DNA of 64,000 bases from the NCBI GenBank assembly GCA_015680685.1, contig MNCI01017754.1:269320-333319 (forward strand), written 5' to 3'. The notes under the pieces are model-generated. The model saw only the letters and a program-made list of their open reading frames with translations. It ran no database searches and was not told where the DNA came from. Each line of letters opens with the position of its first letter. The stretch's first letter is position 1. The position numbers and the translations under genes are program-made. Positions 12,685 to 24,900 of the stretch are shown here, piece by piece. The stretch comes from Gnetum montanum (taxonomy: Eukaryota > Streptophyta > Gnetopsida > Gnetales > Gnetaceae).

Positions 12685-12845
12685 GTTGGAACCCAAAATA
12701 AGTGAAACATAGGTAGTGAAACATAGGTACACCCAAAGATTTATAAAATTTTATAACTTAGTGCTACCTAGTAGAATCGAACATGTGACTTGGGGTTGCT
12801 AGGCCAAGACCTATACTACTAGGCTCACACATCATTATTATTAAG
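12685..12845 (-). repeat. tRNA-derived SINE, copy 4
   Basis: This is the best-preserved member: minus-strand A box GCCTAGTAGTATAGG (about 12811-12826) and B box ATGTTCGATTCTAC (about 12770-12783). Its 3' end carries a short duplication of GTGAAACATAGGTA. It is in tandem with copy 3. Confidence 0.7.
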
Positions 12846-13078
12846 AGTTGGATTACATTATTCTTATTATTAGAAGAAAGCTTGTTTGTAGTCTTATCTA
12901 ACTCATATTATTATATGAATATGTTTTATGAGGATCTTCTCTTTCTATTCATAATTGAAAAAACTTACAGTATGTTCAAAAATAGTTTCTTGTATATGAA
13001 TTTCAAGTGCAAATATAGCCTTCTTATGATATCTTGCTTCTAGAAATAAATTTTCTTCCTTTTGAAGTTGAAGCCCTT

Positions 13079-13927
13079 TGATGAGCGGCAAGGTACCCCT
13101 CACACCCAACCATATGAAACACAAGCCTTCACGCACAATCTAATCGAATTCCATGAATGGGACTAGTGGTGGCATCTAGATTGTCATGCCTTGATTGCAG
13201 TTCACCTTCTTCCCACTTGAACTAGTGGTAGCTTTATCACATATGGTTTAGTCCAAAGTAAGGCATATCATTTTTGATCTTGTTTCAACCTTATACTACT
13301 CCTACTGATAATAAGGGAATCAATGATTTAAACTAATTAATAATGGAAAGTAAAGGCTAAACTAACTTATGTGCAATGGGTATTCATTCCTAACCTTTCA
13401 TACATGCCTTGGACTTCACATAACTACTGCTGGGATTACCAAGAGTACCGTTACTAGGCGTAACAAATGATAATACGACTGGGTTACCAAGTAATTATAC
13501 TTAGGCACTCGCGATTAGTCATACTCATTTTGCTTAATGACAGAAAATAATAAAGAGCAAAAGATGATAAACATTAACTAAGAAAAATAGTAAGCATTTA
13601 GTAATTAAAAATAATAATAAAGCTAAGTGGATGCTGCAATGATGGAAGTAATCTCAGTCTTTATTGTCGAATGTGTAGCGTTTCCAAGTACGTCACACTC
13701 AAATAAAGATATTGTACAATCACTTAACATCACACAATGGGCATGCATTGGAAACAAACTAATATAATTTCGACTACCTCTACAACTATATTCTTACTTT
13801 CCTACATACTCCAAAACCATGCACCTAAGTGTTATATTTATACACTACTATAGATGAGGCGATATCGGATCCCAAACATCAGAGGTTGTGCCCTGATATC
13901 AAAGCCCTATAGAAACATGACTCATCA
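13079..13927 (-). repeat. 3' LTR of the 13-30 kb element
   Basis: This 849-bp LTR has family termini TGATGA/TCATCA and a minus-strand TATA-like TATAAATATAA at 13832-13842. It aligns end to end with 29558-30391. Confidence 0.85.
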
Positions 13928-13945
13928 TACCCCCACAACTAAATG
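13928..13945 (-). other. Polypurine tract of the 13-30 kb element
   Basis: On the minus strand the bases next to the 3' LTR read TTAGTTGTGGGGGTA, the purine-rich plus-strand primer site. The same motif sits next to the LTR end at 7569. Confidence 0.7.
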
Positions 13946-15508
13946 AAAACTCATCCTCAAGTTTAAAAAAATGAGGAACAAGTTCTTTACAAAATATTGG
14001 GAAGGTATGGGATTATTGATTAACTCTAATAAATACACAAAAAGACCCTTTCATGTCACAATGGTGTTTTACAAAAATGAACACGACATGATAAAACAAC
14101 AAAATTGGAGAAGCTAATGTAGTTCTCAGAGGTAGTGGCTCTTCCATTGGCCACTTCCCTTTGTCGTTAAGCTTCTAGAATTTGTAGTGATTTAGGAGCG
14201 TGTACAATTTCTCCTCCTCCACTCTTGGGTCATGCACCATCCAGGTTGATGATCCAATGTGTGTTGGAATTGGTACATCCCACAAACATGGCAACTACGA
14301 GAACATCTGATTTACTTTCACATACCACACTACGAACTACCTTCATTCTTGTTCAAAAGCCCTAGATTTTTTCTTAATTCATGATAATATATTAATCTCT
14401 TGGCCAAGTCCGAGGCTATATCTCTTTGCCCATGGTAGTGAGCCTCAATTATTTCTAGTTTTGAGTTTTCCATGTGGAGTTTTTGTAGGACATCTTTCCT
14501 ATATGCAAACTCTTTTTCATATAAGGCATAGGTGGCTACTACTTATTGTTTCAATTCATTTCTAGGCCAAACTATTGTTAATATGGCAAGGTTAGCATAG
14601 TGAATGTTAGCTAATGCCATGTGCTCTTTCAAATCTTCAATCTACAAGTCCTTGGTTTTCACTTCTGCTTGGTGGACCAAGGTGCAACTATTCAAGATGG
14701 GCTACTAGTCAAGATTCTACACAAACATGGAACTAATGCAAGCCTTTGCCATCTAGATTTCTTTCTCATTAATTTTTTTGTACATGTCAATCTAGCCTCA
14801 AAAGTTCTATTTCAACTTTTTGTTCTTATTTGCCTCCATCTGCCATGTGCTTATCTCAATTGCAAACTTTTGGTGTATTGCATGTACCTCCTTCATTGAG
14901 AGGATTCAGTTCTCTCTGGCCAATCTACTTATGTTCTAGTTAACCCTCACCAATTGCTTCCTCAACTGGTGGATGCTCTCTTTCAAAATGTTTTTCTGCT
15001 TCTCGATAGTGGTCAACCTTGCATTGTTAGCAATAAGCTACTTGTTTTCTTCTTTTGCAATGGTCAATACCTTCGCATGAGCATATGATTGGCCTTTAGT
15101 GGCTGAGGCATTCTAGACTGCTTTCTCCTTTTCTTATTTAGCTACTTTATTCTACTTAATCAAATGGCCTAGTTACTCTATTTGAAATTGTTCCAACTAT
15201 TCAGGCACAATGAATTGAAAAGGATCCCTTCTTTCAACTCTTAGGGTGATGAACTCTTATTGTAATCAATGCACCTATGCTTTTGCATTCTTTACCCTGG
15301 TCTCTACCATGACCAATTTTTCCTTGATGGCTATGAGATTGGATTGTTCTACAATGAAATCACTAGGGATGTCAAAGAGGGTTGTCATAACTTGCTCAGT
15401 CTACAACAATCTATCAAGCACATCCTCATGAGCTATAAGAGTCATCGAAGTCCTGACTAACATTTGTGCATCTCTAGTTCTAGTTAAGTCCATCGAGGGC
15501 ACAATAAG

Positions 15509-18500
15509 TGTTGGTACATTTTGGCCATGTAATGGAGTAGGCTTTGTGAGGTTGTGAAGCTAATAACTAACGTTCACCCTAATTTAAACATTCCTAATAT
15601 TTTATTGGATGAAGACTTGTCAGAGGTGTTTGGTTGGTAGTTTGAAAGGTTTTTCTCTAATTGATTTACTAGAAAATACAGTTTTGTTTAAGAAAAATGA
15701 TCAATTGTTCAGATTTCATGACAATCCTCTATCAACTATTTTAGTGCCAAAAAAATATTCACTAGATCTACAAACATGTATTAATGTACAAGTCAAGAAG
15801 TGGGTTTAGTTAACCTCCATAAGGTATGGGAAGGTAATGAATGTAAGGCAACTAGTAGAAACCAAATGATGCCTTGGAATTGAGAGTTATATTGTTTGGC
15901 CTTTGAAATGCCCTTGAAACTTTCATGAGGTTGATATACAACGTGTTGAGGTCATATTGAGAAATATTTATCACAACATTTGTAAATAATATCAATCGAT
16001 AGAAACATTTGGAACAACTACAATTGGTACTCAACGAGATTGTTTAAGTAATCAAATCGTTAACAGTGAATTCAAGGCTGATGTTTTGATGAACAACAAA
16101 CTCATTGAACTGTATGGAAAATGTTTGAAGGATGCAAGTGGTGGTGTGTCTGGAAGTGGCCCCTGTCAATATGAATCATGTGACAGTATTCTATTTCTCT
16201 GTACAAAAATTATGGTTTCAAAAGAACAAATAAATAATAAAATAATTATGGAACATTGCACAAAGGTTACAAGCAGAACCTTGAAAACCTAGAATTTTGC
16301 CTTGAAACCCTTGCAAAAGAGCTCCTGTGCTGAAGATCATCCTGTTGCCACCGCCACTGCTGGAGTCGTTCTAGCCGTTGTTGTTGCTGTTAGCCAATGC
16401 ACCTGCCTATGCGGCAATTTCAGCAAGGGCTGACGCGTCGAGAGCACCAGCGCCAGTGCCTGTACCGATGCCAGAACCTACGAGGGAGGACTGCACACGA
16501 GTGGAGGATAGATGGCCAGCGGCGGGAGGATGCACAGTGGCAGATGAAAAGTCAGCAGTGGAAGAGAAGCCTCTATCACATGTGCGGTAGCTACGACCTC
16601 GGCTTTAACTAGATCTAGCTGAGGAAGGTGCAGATCTGGCAAAGGGAGGCGTAGCTAGCGGGCAAATGGGCAAGTAACACAAAGCAACTATTAGCAAGTC
16701 TTCCCCTCATCCGGGATTGATAGGGTTTTTGGATTTGCTGTGTATATTTTTTATGTAAGCACCTGGTGGAATCAGCTGTGAAAACTAGTGAGATGTAACT
16801 AGCATTACGATAATACTTCATCAGACAGTTGATAAGAAACGAAATCTGCAATTCGGTCATGTGGCCTCAATATTTTTTTTAATTAACTTTGGGTTTTGAC
16901 TATTACTATGTTGTACATTTAACAACCCTTGGTTGCGTACCAAGTAAGTATTAATATTGATTTAAAAATTTTTATATGCTAAGGAGTTATATTGGATAGT
17001 TATCCAATAGGACACTTAGCCACCTTTCCATAGTTGTAACTTTGTGTGGAAGTTGCAACTTCCCAGCCTTAATCCCATGATGTTTGTAACCACCACAAAG
17101 GCCACTTGTCAACTACAACCTCTTTATCTCCACAATGGCCACTTGTCAACTAAATGGGACACGTGTTAACTGCAACTTGTTTCTCTCCATGGTGAACACT
17201 TGGCAACTCAATGAAGACACTTGGCAACTACATGGGGCACTTTTCAACCGTAGCTTTTTTGTCTCTATGGTGGTTAAACCACCCAAGATATTTTGTAACT
17301 TCCCTACCTACCTTTGAACCCTATAAAAAGGCTTCAGGGGTCAAGAAGGAAGGAGGAGATTGGGGGGTCTCACTTATCATCACTTGAGGTCTCACACATC
17401 ATCATCAAGGGTCTCATTTTCTACTAGCTAGCACTTGGGCTCTCACATGGAGACACTTTGAGTCTTGGGAGAAGAGCATTGTAAAGAAGAAATTGTGAAC
17501 GATTGCTTGTAAGATGGCTTGCTAAAGAAAATATTTCAGCCTCTTTGTCATGATCCTATGAGTTATGCTTATTTTTTTTTATTTTTTTTAAATTGTTTAG
17601 CTAGCGGTTTAGATAGTATCATCCTTGGAAAGTAATTTTTGGATTTTTAGATTGCTCTTATCGTTCTTGTTGCCCAATAGAAATTTCAATTAAAATTTTG
17701 CCACAGAAGCGCTTGTGTTTAAAAGCCTTAAGAGCATTTTAGTAGTAAATTTCGTTATTGTGCAACGTATAGGAACTGCTATTAAGATCATTGTAAGAGA
17801 GCCTCTACTTGTAGTCATGCCGTTGAACGATTCAATAGTCAAGAGGATTCAGAAAATCTTTGGTATTTTGATGGGACCAGAATAGCTTCTTTTTACCTTT
17901 AAAGTGAATCTCCGTGGTATTTCAATTAGAAATTGTCAAGTCTTTTGAAGGTTCTGTTGAATGCAATTTTTGACATCCATTATCTAGCCAAAATGGAGTC
18001 TCATACGTGGTAGTTTACGCAGCAATATTTTGGTAGCATAGTAGGATTTTCTTGAAGAAATTGCTTATTTGAGCCTTGGGAGTTTGAACAATTTGTAGAT
18101 ATTGAATTTGGAATAGCTTTATTGCAAAGTGTTTACTCGTGTCATTTTACCTTGTTTAAATATTTGAGGCCTACACAAATCTGCTTTCTTTTCTGTCTAT
18201 TTCCATCGAATCTTGCTCTATTTCTAGTTTTCTTGTAGAACTATCTCTTTCTTTGGTGAAAATTAGAGGTAGATTCACAGAGTTGTGCTCAAATTTTTTT
18301 GCAAAATTTTATTTGTTACAAGTAGGTATTATAAGGACTATGTAGACTAGGCAATTGAACAAAATAGGAACTCTCAATAACTCATAGTACTTGGCAAAGT
18401 TGGCTGAATCTCTTTAAGACAAGTCATCTATAGGTTACACGTAACGCAATCGTTTCATTTTTGACAACTGCATGTCGCAACAGCACACACACATACTCAC

Positions 18501-18617
18501 ATTAACTACTAAGTTTATTTGGAGGTATCTGGGCCTTAGTGTTGCCAGAGACCAGCAGGCACCTAAATCTTGTTCGAGGACACTCGTTGGCGGTCGCGTC
18601 CCAAACGGTCGCCAACA
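15509..18617 (+). repeat. 5' LTR of the nested element
   Basis: The LTR is 3109 bp. It holds a GC-richer patch near 16340-16600, a set of six or so imperfect repeats of CACTTGTCAACT or CACTTGGCAACT at 17100-17250, then a TATA box (CTATAAAAAGG, 17321-17331). A strong hairpin (GTTGGCG 18586-18592 with CGCCAAC 18610-18616) lies at its very end. Short ORFs inside it recur only because the LTR is repeated and are not considered genes. Confidence 0.88.
17321..17331 (+). promoter_or_regulatory. TATA box of the nested element LTR
   Basis: CTATAAAAAGG lies just downstream of the CACTTG(T/G)CAACT repeat set. The 3' LTR has the identical box at 22582-22592. Transcription of the element probably begins about 30 bp downstream. 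Confidence 0.6.
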
Positions 18618-18624
18618 ATTCTTT

Positions 18625-18642
18625 TGGTGCTAGAAGGAGGGC
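18625..18642 (+). other. Probable primer-binding site of the nested element
   Basis: TGGTGCTAGAAGGAGGGC begins 7 bp after the LTR end, in the position of a tRNA primer site. I did not assign the tRNA. It differs from the tRNA-Asp-type site of the surrounding family. Confidence 0.5.
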
Positions 18643-18742
18643 TGAAAATTCAGCCTCTAGGTTCATAAGCCTTATAATTTTAGCACATCAACCATTCGTT
18701 GTTACTATAAAGGCTTAAGAAATTAAGTACTATTTTTGGTTC

Positions 18743-20616
18743 ATGACCAAGAAGATTGCTATTTTGGAAAGTTTCAAAGGTTCAAAAGATATTCTGGATT
18801 CAAAGATTGATTCTTCATCAGAAGAAGACGAAAAGAAAGATTTTGAATTGGGAACAAGTAGTGGAGTGAAAACTAGAAGATCAAGAAGATCACCCATTAT
18901 ATCTGGTTTATCAATTCGTAAGAGAAGATCTAGAAAGTCTAAGAGTTCAANTCAACATCAAGATCAAGCTTGTAGGTTGTTTGTATCAAATCTAAACGAT
19001 ATGGCTCAGATTTGGTGTTCGAACTTACCAAGTAATAGTATTACAAGTTGGGATGACATGAAGAATCTTTTCTTAGCCCAGTTTGGTAATCAATTAGATC
19101 AACAACAACTATACTGTGGGTTGATACAAGCTAAGTAGGGAGTTAAAGAGTTAATTAGAGATTTTAACACTAAGTTTCAACGAATTTGTGGACTCTTTCA
19201 AAGACAATATAGGCCATCAGAAGAGATGCTTAAAGAAACTTATCTTAAGGTTGTCAACCCCAACATTTCAATTTGGTTAAGGAGAACTCCAAACTTAACT
19301 ACACTAAATGACTACTTCAGTGAAGCTATACAGTTAGAAAATAGTTGAATCCGAATCATGAAGAAAATATTGCAATTCAAAAAAGAGAAGAAAGAGTTAT
19401 GAATCCTATGCAAGATTTTTCTCAATTTAAATCTTTACTAGGTCCATCTCATGTTAAGATAGAGCAAGAGCATGAAAGAGTAGGATCTAAAAAAGGACAA
19501 TTAATGAGAGATATGTCTAACAAAATAGTGAAGCTTGAAAAAGCTTTGGCAAGGGTTAATATCAAGGAAGAAAGGAGAAATAGAAAGCATAAACATCAAG
19601 ACACTAAGTTAGTAGAAGATGAGGATAAAAGTGAGCTTATTATGTCCAAATTTCTTGATATTGAATCTGATAATGAGTTATCGAGTGTTCATTATGCAAG
19701 TAAATCTTCTAGNCAAAGCACTCCAAGTCAGTCTTTTAATAGATGGATAAGGAAACCAAGCTTTATTGGTGATGGAGAGTATGATTTGATTAAAGATCTT
19801 AAACATGTCAAGGCCAATATTAGCTTTTATCAGTTGCTTCAGATAGGAGATCAGCAAGGAAAGGATTTAGAATTCATTAAAAGTAAAAGGAGAGCTAGAG
19901 AATCAGAGTTAAGTTATGTGTCTAATAATGATGAGAAATTAAGGACCTCGTATGATAAGGAAGCTCCTCCTTTTCTTTTGATGATGAAGTTAAAGGATAA
20001 ATACTTACACAATTGTTTGGTTGATTCTAGAGCTACATCTACTATAATGCCATTGTCTATATGTAAGAAACTTGGTTTGATTCCTGAAAAATCAAATAAA
20101 AAGATTGTTCAAGTGGATAAGAGTAGAGTGAAGATTGTGGGTCAATTACCAAATGTTCTATTGAAAATTTCTTCTAAACCCCGCATCAGAAGTAGAGTAA
20201 CTATTCAAGTGGTAGATATACCAGATTCACATAGTCTCTTATTGAGTAGAATTTGGAGCAAGAATTGCTCGGGTTACATATCAACAGATTATTCTCACAT
20301 GTGGCTACCTTGGAAAGGAGAACCAAATCAAATATACATCTATAGTGAACCTTTCATGATTGATAACATTACTTCAAATGGAAAAAGTAAAATGGTTGAA
20401 AAGGGTGGTGTTGAAAACAAAATTTGTACACTCAAAGAAAATGAGAATTCATTTGAGAAAGAAGATGAGAGGATTGCTGAAGACAAACCTCAAGAGGATC
20501 AAGTTGAAAACTCCAACAAACCAAAAAATAATAGAGAGATTGCTTACGAGAGGGCTAGAGATATGAGGATTCCTACCAGCAGAATCCTTCCCATTCTCTT
20601 CCCATCTCAAGAATAG
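18743..20616 (+). pseudogene. gag-protease remnant of the nested element
   Basis: The first segment (18743-19138) starts MTKKIAILESFKGSKD and includes LNDMAQIWCSNLPSNSITSW, typical of the Ty3-type gag core (A-x-x-W-x-x-x-L-P-x-x-S-I-x-x-W). A TAG stop at 19136 and a frame change near 19345 break it. The second segment (19345-20616) has a charged region, then a retropepsin near 19975-20330. Its active site reads LVDSRATSTIMP where D-S-G-A-T is expected, so the catalytic-loop Gly is Arg. A C-terminal protease block with LLLSRIW and HMWLPWKGEPNQI follows. Two Ns (18951, 19713) are assembly uncertainties. The product would have been a particle protein and its maturation protease; this copy is inactive. 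Confidence 0.75.
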
Positions 20617-20751
20617 TCCATGAAAAAAGGACTTAATAATGTACAGTTTGTTTGTTTTGTTAGGAATGAGGTTTTTATACCATCAAACCTTATGTTTTAG
20701 TTTCAAAATGAGGCTGCATAAATCTCTTTATGCTTTTAAAAGGGGGAAAAA

Positions 20752-23557
20752 TGTTGGCACATTTTGGCCATGTAATGGAGCAGGCTTTGTGAGGTTGTGA
20801 AGCTAATAACTAACATTCACCCTAATTTAAACATTGCCAATATTTTATTGGATGAAGACTTGTCAAAGGTGTTGGGTTGGTAGTTTGAAAGGTTTTTCTC
20901 TAATTGATTCACTATCAAATATAGTTTTGTTTAAGACAAATGATCAATTGTTTAGAGTTCATGACAATCCTCTATCAGCTATTTTAGTGCCAAAAAAAAT
21001 TCACTAGATCTACAAACATGTATTAATGTACAAGTTAAGAAGTGGGTTTAGTAACCTCCATAAGGTATGGGAAGGTAATGAATGTAAGGCAACTTGTAGA
21101 AACCAAATGATGCCTTGGAATTGAGAGTTATATTGTTTGGCCTTTGAAATGCCCTCGAAAATTTCATGAGGTTGATATACAACGTGTTGAGGTCATATTC
21201 AGAAAGATTTATCACAACATTTGTAAATAATATCAATCGATAGGAACATTTGGAACAACTGCAATTGGTACTCAATGAGATTGTTTAAGTAATTAGATCG
21301 TTAACAGTGAATTCAAGGCTGATGTTTTGATGAACAACAAACTCATTGAACTATATGGAAAATGTTTGAAGGATGCAAGTGGTGGTGTGTCTGGAAGTGG
21401 CCCCTGTCAATATGAATCATGTGACAGTATTATATTTCTCTGTACAAAAATTATGGTTTCAAAAGAATGAATAAATAAAAAAATAATGATGGAACATCAC
21501 ACAAAGGTTACAAGCAGAACCTAGAAAACCTAGAATTGTGCCTTGAAACCCTTGTCGAAGAGCTCCTGCACTAAAGATCATCTTGTTGCCACCGCTGCTG
21601 CTGGAGTCATTCTAGCCGTTTCTGTTGCTGTTAGCCAGTGCGGCTACTTGTGCGCCAATTTCAGCGTGGGCTGACGCATCAAGAGCACTAGCGCTAGCGC
21701 CTGTGCCGATGTCAGAACCTGCGAGGGAGGACTATGCATGAGTGGAGGAAAAATGGCCGGTGGCAGGAGGATGCACAACGGCGGATGAAAATTCAATGGC
21801 GGAAGAGAAGCCTCTATCACGTGTGTGGCGGCTACAACCTTGGCTTTAATCAAATCTAGCTGAGGAAGGCGCAGATCTAGCAGAGGGAGGTGTAGATCTA
21901 GTAGAGGGAGGCACAGCCAGTAGGCAAAGGGACAAGTAACACAAAGTGACTATCAGCAAGTCTTCACCTCATTCAGGATTGATAGGGTTTTTGGATTCGT
22001 TGTGTGTATTTTGTATGTAAGCACCTAGTGGAATCAGCTATGAAAACTAGTGAGATGTAACCAGCATTACGACAATACTTCATCAGACAGTTGATAAGAA
22101 ACGAAATCTGCAATTCGGTCACGTGGCCTCAATATTTTTTTTAATTAACTTTGGGTTTTGACTATTACTATGTTGTACATTTGACAGCCCTTGGTTGCGT
22201 ACCAAGTAAGTATTAATATTGATTTAAAAATTTTATATGCTAAGGAGTTATATTGGATAGTTATCCAATAGGACACTTAGCCACCTTTCCATAGTTGTAA
22301 CTTTGTGTGGAAGTTGCAACTTCCTAGCCTTAATCCCATGATGTTTTCAACCACCACAAAGGCCACTTGTCAACTACAACCTCTTTATCTCCACAATGGC
22401 CACTTGTCAACTAAATGGGACACGTGTTAACTGCAACTTGTTTCTCTCCATGGTGAACACTTGGCAACTCCATGAAGACACTTGGCAACTACATGGGGCA
22501 CTTTTCAACCGTAGCTTTTTTGTCTCAATGGTGGTTAAACCACCCAAGATATTTTGTAACTTCCCTACCTACCTTTGAACCCTATAAAAAGGCTTCAAGG
22601 GTCAAGGAGGAAGGAGGAGATTGGGGGGTCTCACTTATCATCACTTGAGGTCTCACACATCATCATCAAGGGTCTCATTTTCTACTAGCTAGCACTTGGG
22701 CTCTCACTTGGAGACACTTTGAGTCTTGGGAGAATAGCATTGTAAAGAAGAAATTGTGAACAATTGCTTGTAAGATGGCTTGCTAAAGAAAAGATTTCAG
22801 CCTCTTTGTCATGATCCTATGAGTTATGCTTATTTTTTTTATTTTGTTTAAATTGTTTAGCTAGCAGTTTAGATAGTATCATCCTTGGAAAGTAATTTTT
22901 GGATTTTTATATTGCTCTTATCGTTCTTGTTGCCCGATAGAAATTTCTGTTAAAATTTTGCCACAGAAGCGCTTGTGTTTAAAAGTCTTAAGAGCATTTT
23001 AGTAGTAAATTTCGTTATTGTGCAATGTATAGGAACTGCTATTAAGATCATTGTAAGAGAGCCTCTACTTGTAGTCATGTCGTTGAACGATTCAATAGTC
23101 AAGAGGGTTCAGAAAATCTTTGGTATTTTGATGGGACCAGAATAGCTTCTTTTTATCTTTAAAGNATACGTGGTGGTTTACGCAGCAATCTTTTGATATC
23201 ATAGTAGGATTTTCTTGAAGAAATTGCTTATTTGAGCCTTGGGAGTTTGAANNNNNNNNNNNNNNNNNNNNNNNNNNNNNNNNNNNNNNNNNNNNNNNNN
23301 NNNNNNNNNNNNNNNNNNNNNNNNNNNNNNNNNNNNNNNNNNNNNNNNNNNNNNNNNNNNNNGTCATCTATAGTTTACACGTAATGCAATCGTTTCATTT
23401 TTCACAACTGCACATTGCAACAGCACACACACATACTCACATTAACTACTGAGTTCATTTGGAGGTATCTGGGCCTTGGTGTTGCCAGAGACCAGCAGGC
23501 ACCTAAATCTTGTGCGAAGACACTCGTTGGCGGTCGCGTCCCAAACGGTCGCCAACA
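20752..23557 (+). repeat. 3' LTR of the nested element
   Basis: It aligns with 15509-18617 throughout. It carries the same TATA box (about 22582-22592). The short length comes mostly from an N at 23165, across which about 100 bases of the 5' LTR are missing, and an N run of 111 standing for about 340 bases of the 5' LTR. Confidence 0.88.
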
Positions 23558-24900
23558 ATAAGAAAATTGAAGGATTCTTTAATGTTGTTTTTTATTACTT
23601 CTATTGCATCTACTACCTCTTAGTGTTGCATAACCATGACTGTGGCACCTTCTTCCATTTTAAGAACCACCTAGAAAGATGCAGCATTTCTAGAGATCTA
23701 CTACAACCATTGGGCTTCTTCTCCTGATTATAGAGAAATCTACCCCCTTGATGGATCAACAGAAAGTATAGGCTGAACCTTAGCATCAATGACTCAGAAG
23801 AGGCTAGATTCATCCCTATTTCCCCAATTGAGAGTTTTAGAAATTTATTGCAGATGGCTCATTAAGGCCCTGTAATCTTGCGGCGGTGGCAATGGAACTT
23901 GTAACTCTCATCATTGCTCTAGCTCTTGTTCTGGCTTCTTCTCTAGTTCCTATTTCTATTCATTATCAAGGACTTTCCTTGGCACTGTTGGTTTGAGAAA
24001 CTTAGAGAATGAAGAATTTTGAACCCTCCTGGAAATGTCATTGGTGTAACCCAGGATTCTAGTGTGCTTGCACAGCTTTCTGATTAGAAAGGGGAATGGA
24101 AGTGTCAGCTTCCCTACCTTTCTTTCGTTGAATTACCTTTGAATCTCCATGAAGTAAAATTGGGCAAGGTTTGCATTATATTTTCCCATAAAGATTGCAC
24201 CTCCTTTGGCTACATAGTTTGATATCCTATTGAGCTCTTTAATGGGGAAGAGATGGTATGTGTCAATTTTGAAATAAATCCTCTTTTTCAAAGTCAACTC
24301 ACTGTATATTTTTTCCTTCTTTTTTATATATACATTTCATCTATAACTTCCTTATTTTTGCATCAGAACTTGTGGATAGGTGTGCTACCTTGGCCCCCAC
24401 ATTTGGTATATTTAGAGCCTCTAAAATAGCCTTGACTAAGAAGTAAATAGAGACACCACCAATGTTGATGGTGGTGCCCTCCTCTTTATTGTGCCAAAAT
24501 TGGTATGTCTCACTGAGGTACCATTTCCCACTTTCAAAAAGAATGTGCCATAAAGGTGATGCCTAAAGCTGAATTTTAACGGCCTCAGGGACAGATTCCA
24601 TGAATGTTCTGAAGCTCATTTCCATGATAACCGTGGCCAACATGGATCACTCCTAGATGGCCTGAAGGCATTCTTGGGATGATGTGAGGTGTTGTCCCTA
24701 CACTTAAGCCTTAGGTCCCAAAGCCTCTACTTGGACTGACTACCTTGTAACAGGGACCTCTTAATGAATGCTAAATGATTGGGCACCTATTCTTAATGCT
24801 CAGCTAGTGGGCGTTGTTCTCCTAGTTGACCTCTGCCACCTCTTGGGCATTTTCTTGCACCTTGCAAAGGTCCTTCTTGTCCTCCTCTTTTTGGGGCCAT

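Larger units (their letters stand above)
15509..23557 (+). mobile_element. Non-autonomous gag-protease LTR element with 3-kb LTRs
   Basis: The target duplication ATAAG flanks it (15504-15508 and 23558-23562). It runs from TGTTGG to CCAACA. The 5' LTR is 15509-18617 (3109 bp) and the 3' LTR 20752-23557, the latter shortened by an N at 23165, where about 100 bases present in the 5' LTR are absent, and by an N gap at 23252-23362. Only about 2.1 kb lies inside, with a gag-protease remnant followed by a polypurine tract (AAAAGGGGGAAAA, 20738-20750). There is no pol. The two LTRs look nearly identical over long stretches, so it is clearly younger than its host. Confidence 0.9.
14100..24900 (-). pseudogene. 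Extra ORF of the 13-30 kb element, split by an insertion
   Basis: The ORF lies in two pieces, 24900-23563 and 15503-about 14100. The start (ATG at 24900) gives MAPKRGGQEGPLQGARKCPRG. The central domain near 24300-24040 reads YFKIDTYHLFPIKELNRIS, AKGGAIFMGKYNANLAQF and LPFPFLIRKLCKHTRI, closely matching copy A at 7790-10524. Numerous stops show it is dead. The younger element at 15509-23557 entered in the C-terminal half, so the two pieces are about equal in length (about 1.3 and 1.4 kb). A relation to the putative plant transposon protein domain is inferred from pattern only. Confidence 0.6.

Noticed and set aside
12606-12826. tRNA genes
   Set aside because: A and B boxes are present but there is no acceptor-stem or anticodon-arm pairing; these are SINEs.
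16378-16612. GC-rich overlapping ORFs in the 5' LTR
   Set aside because: They lie inside the LTR and the corresponding 3' LTR copy (21600-21850) breaks the frames; low-complexity composition explains them.
17135-17317. 60-codon ORF repeated at 22396-22578
   Set aside because: Its recurrence is simply the LTR being present twice; it spans the repeat set and promoter.
23092-23367. ORF across the N gap
   Set aside because: Mostly unknown bases; an artefact of the assembly gap.
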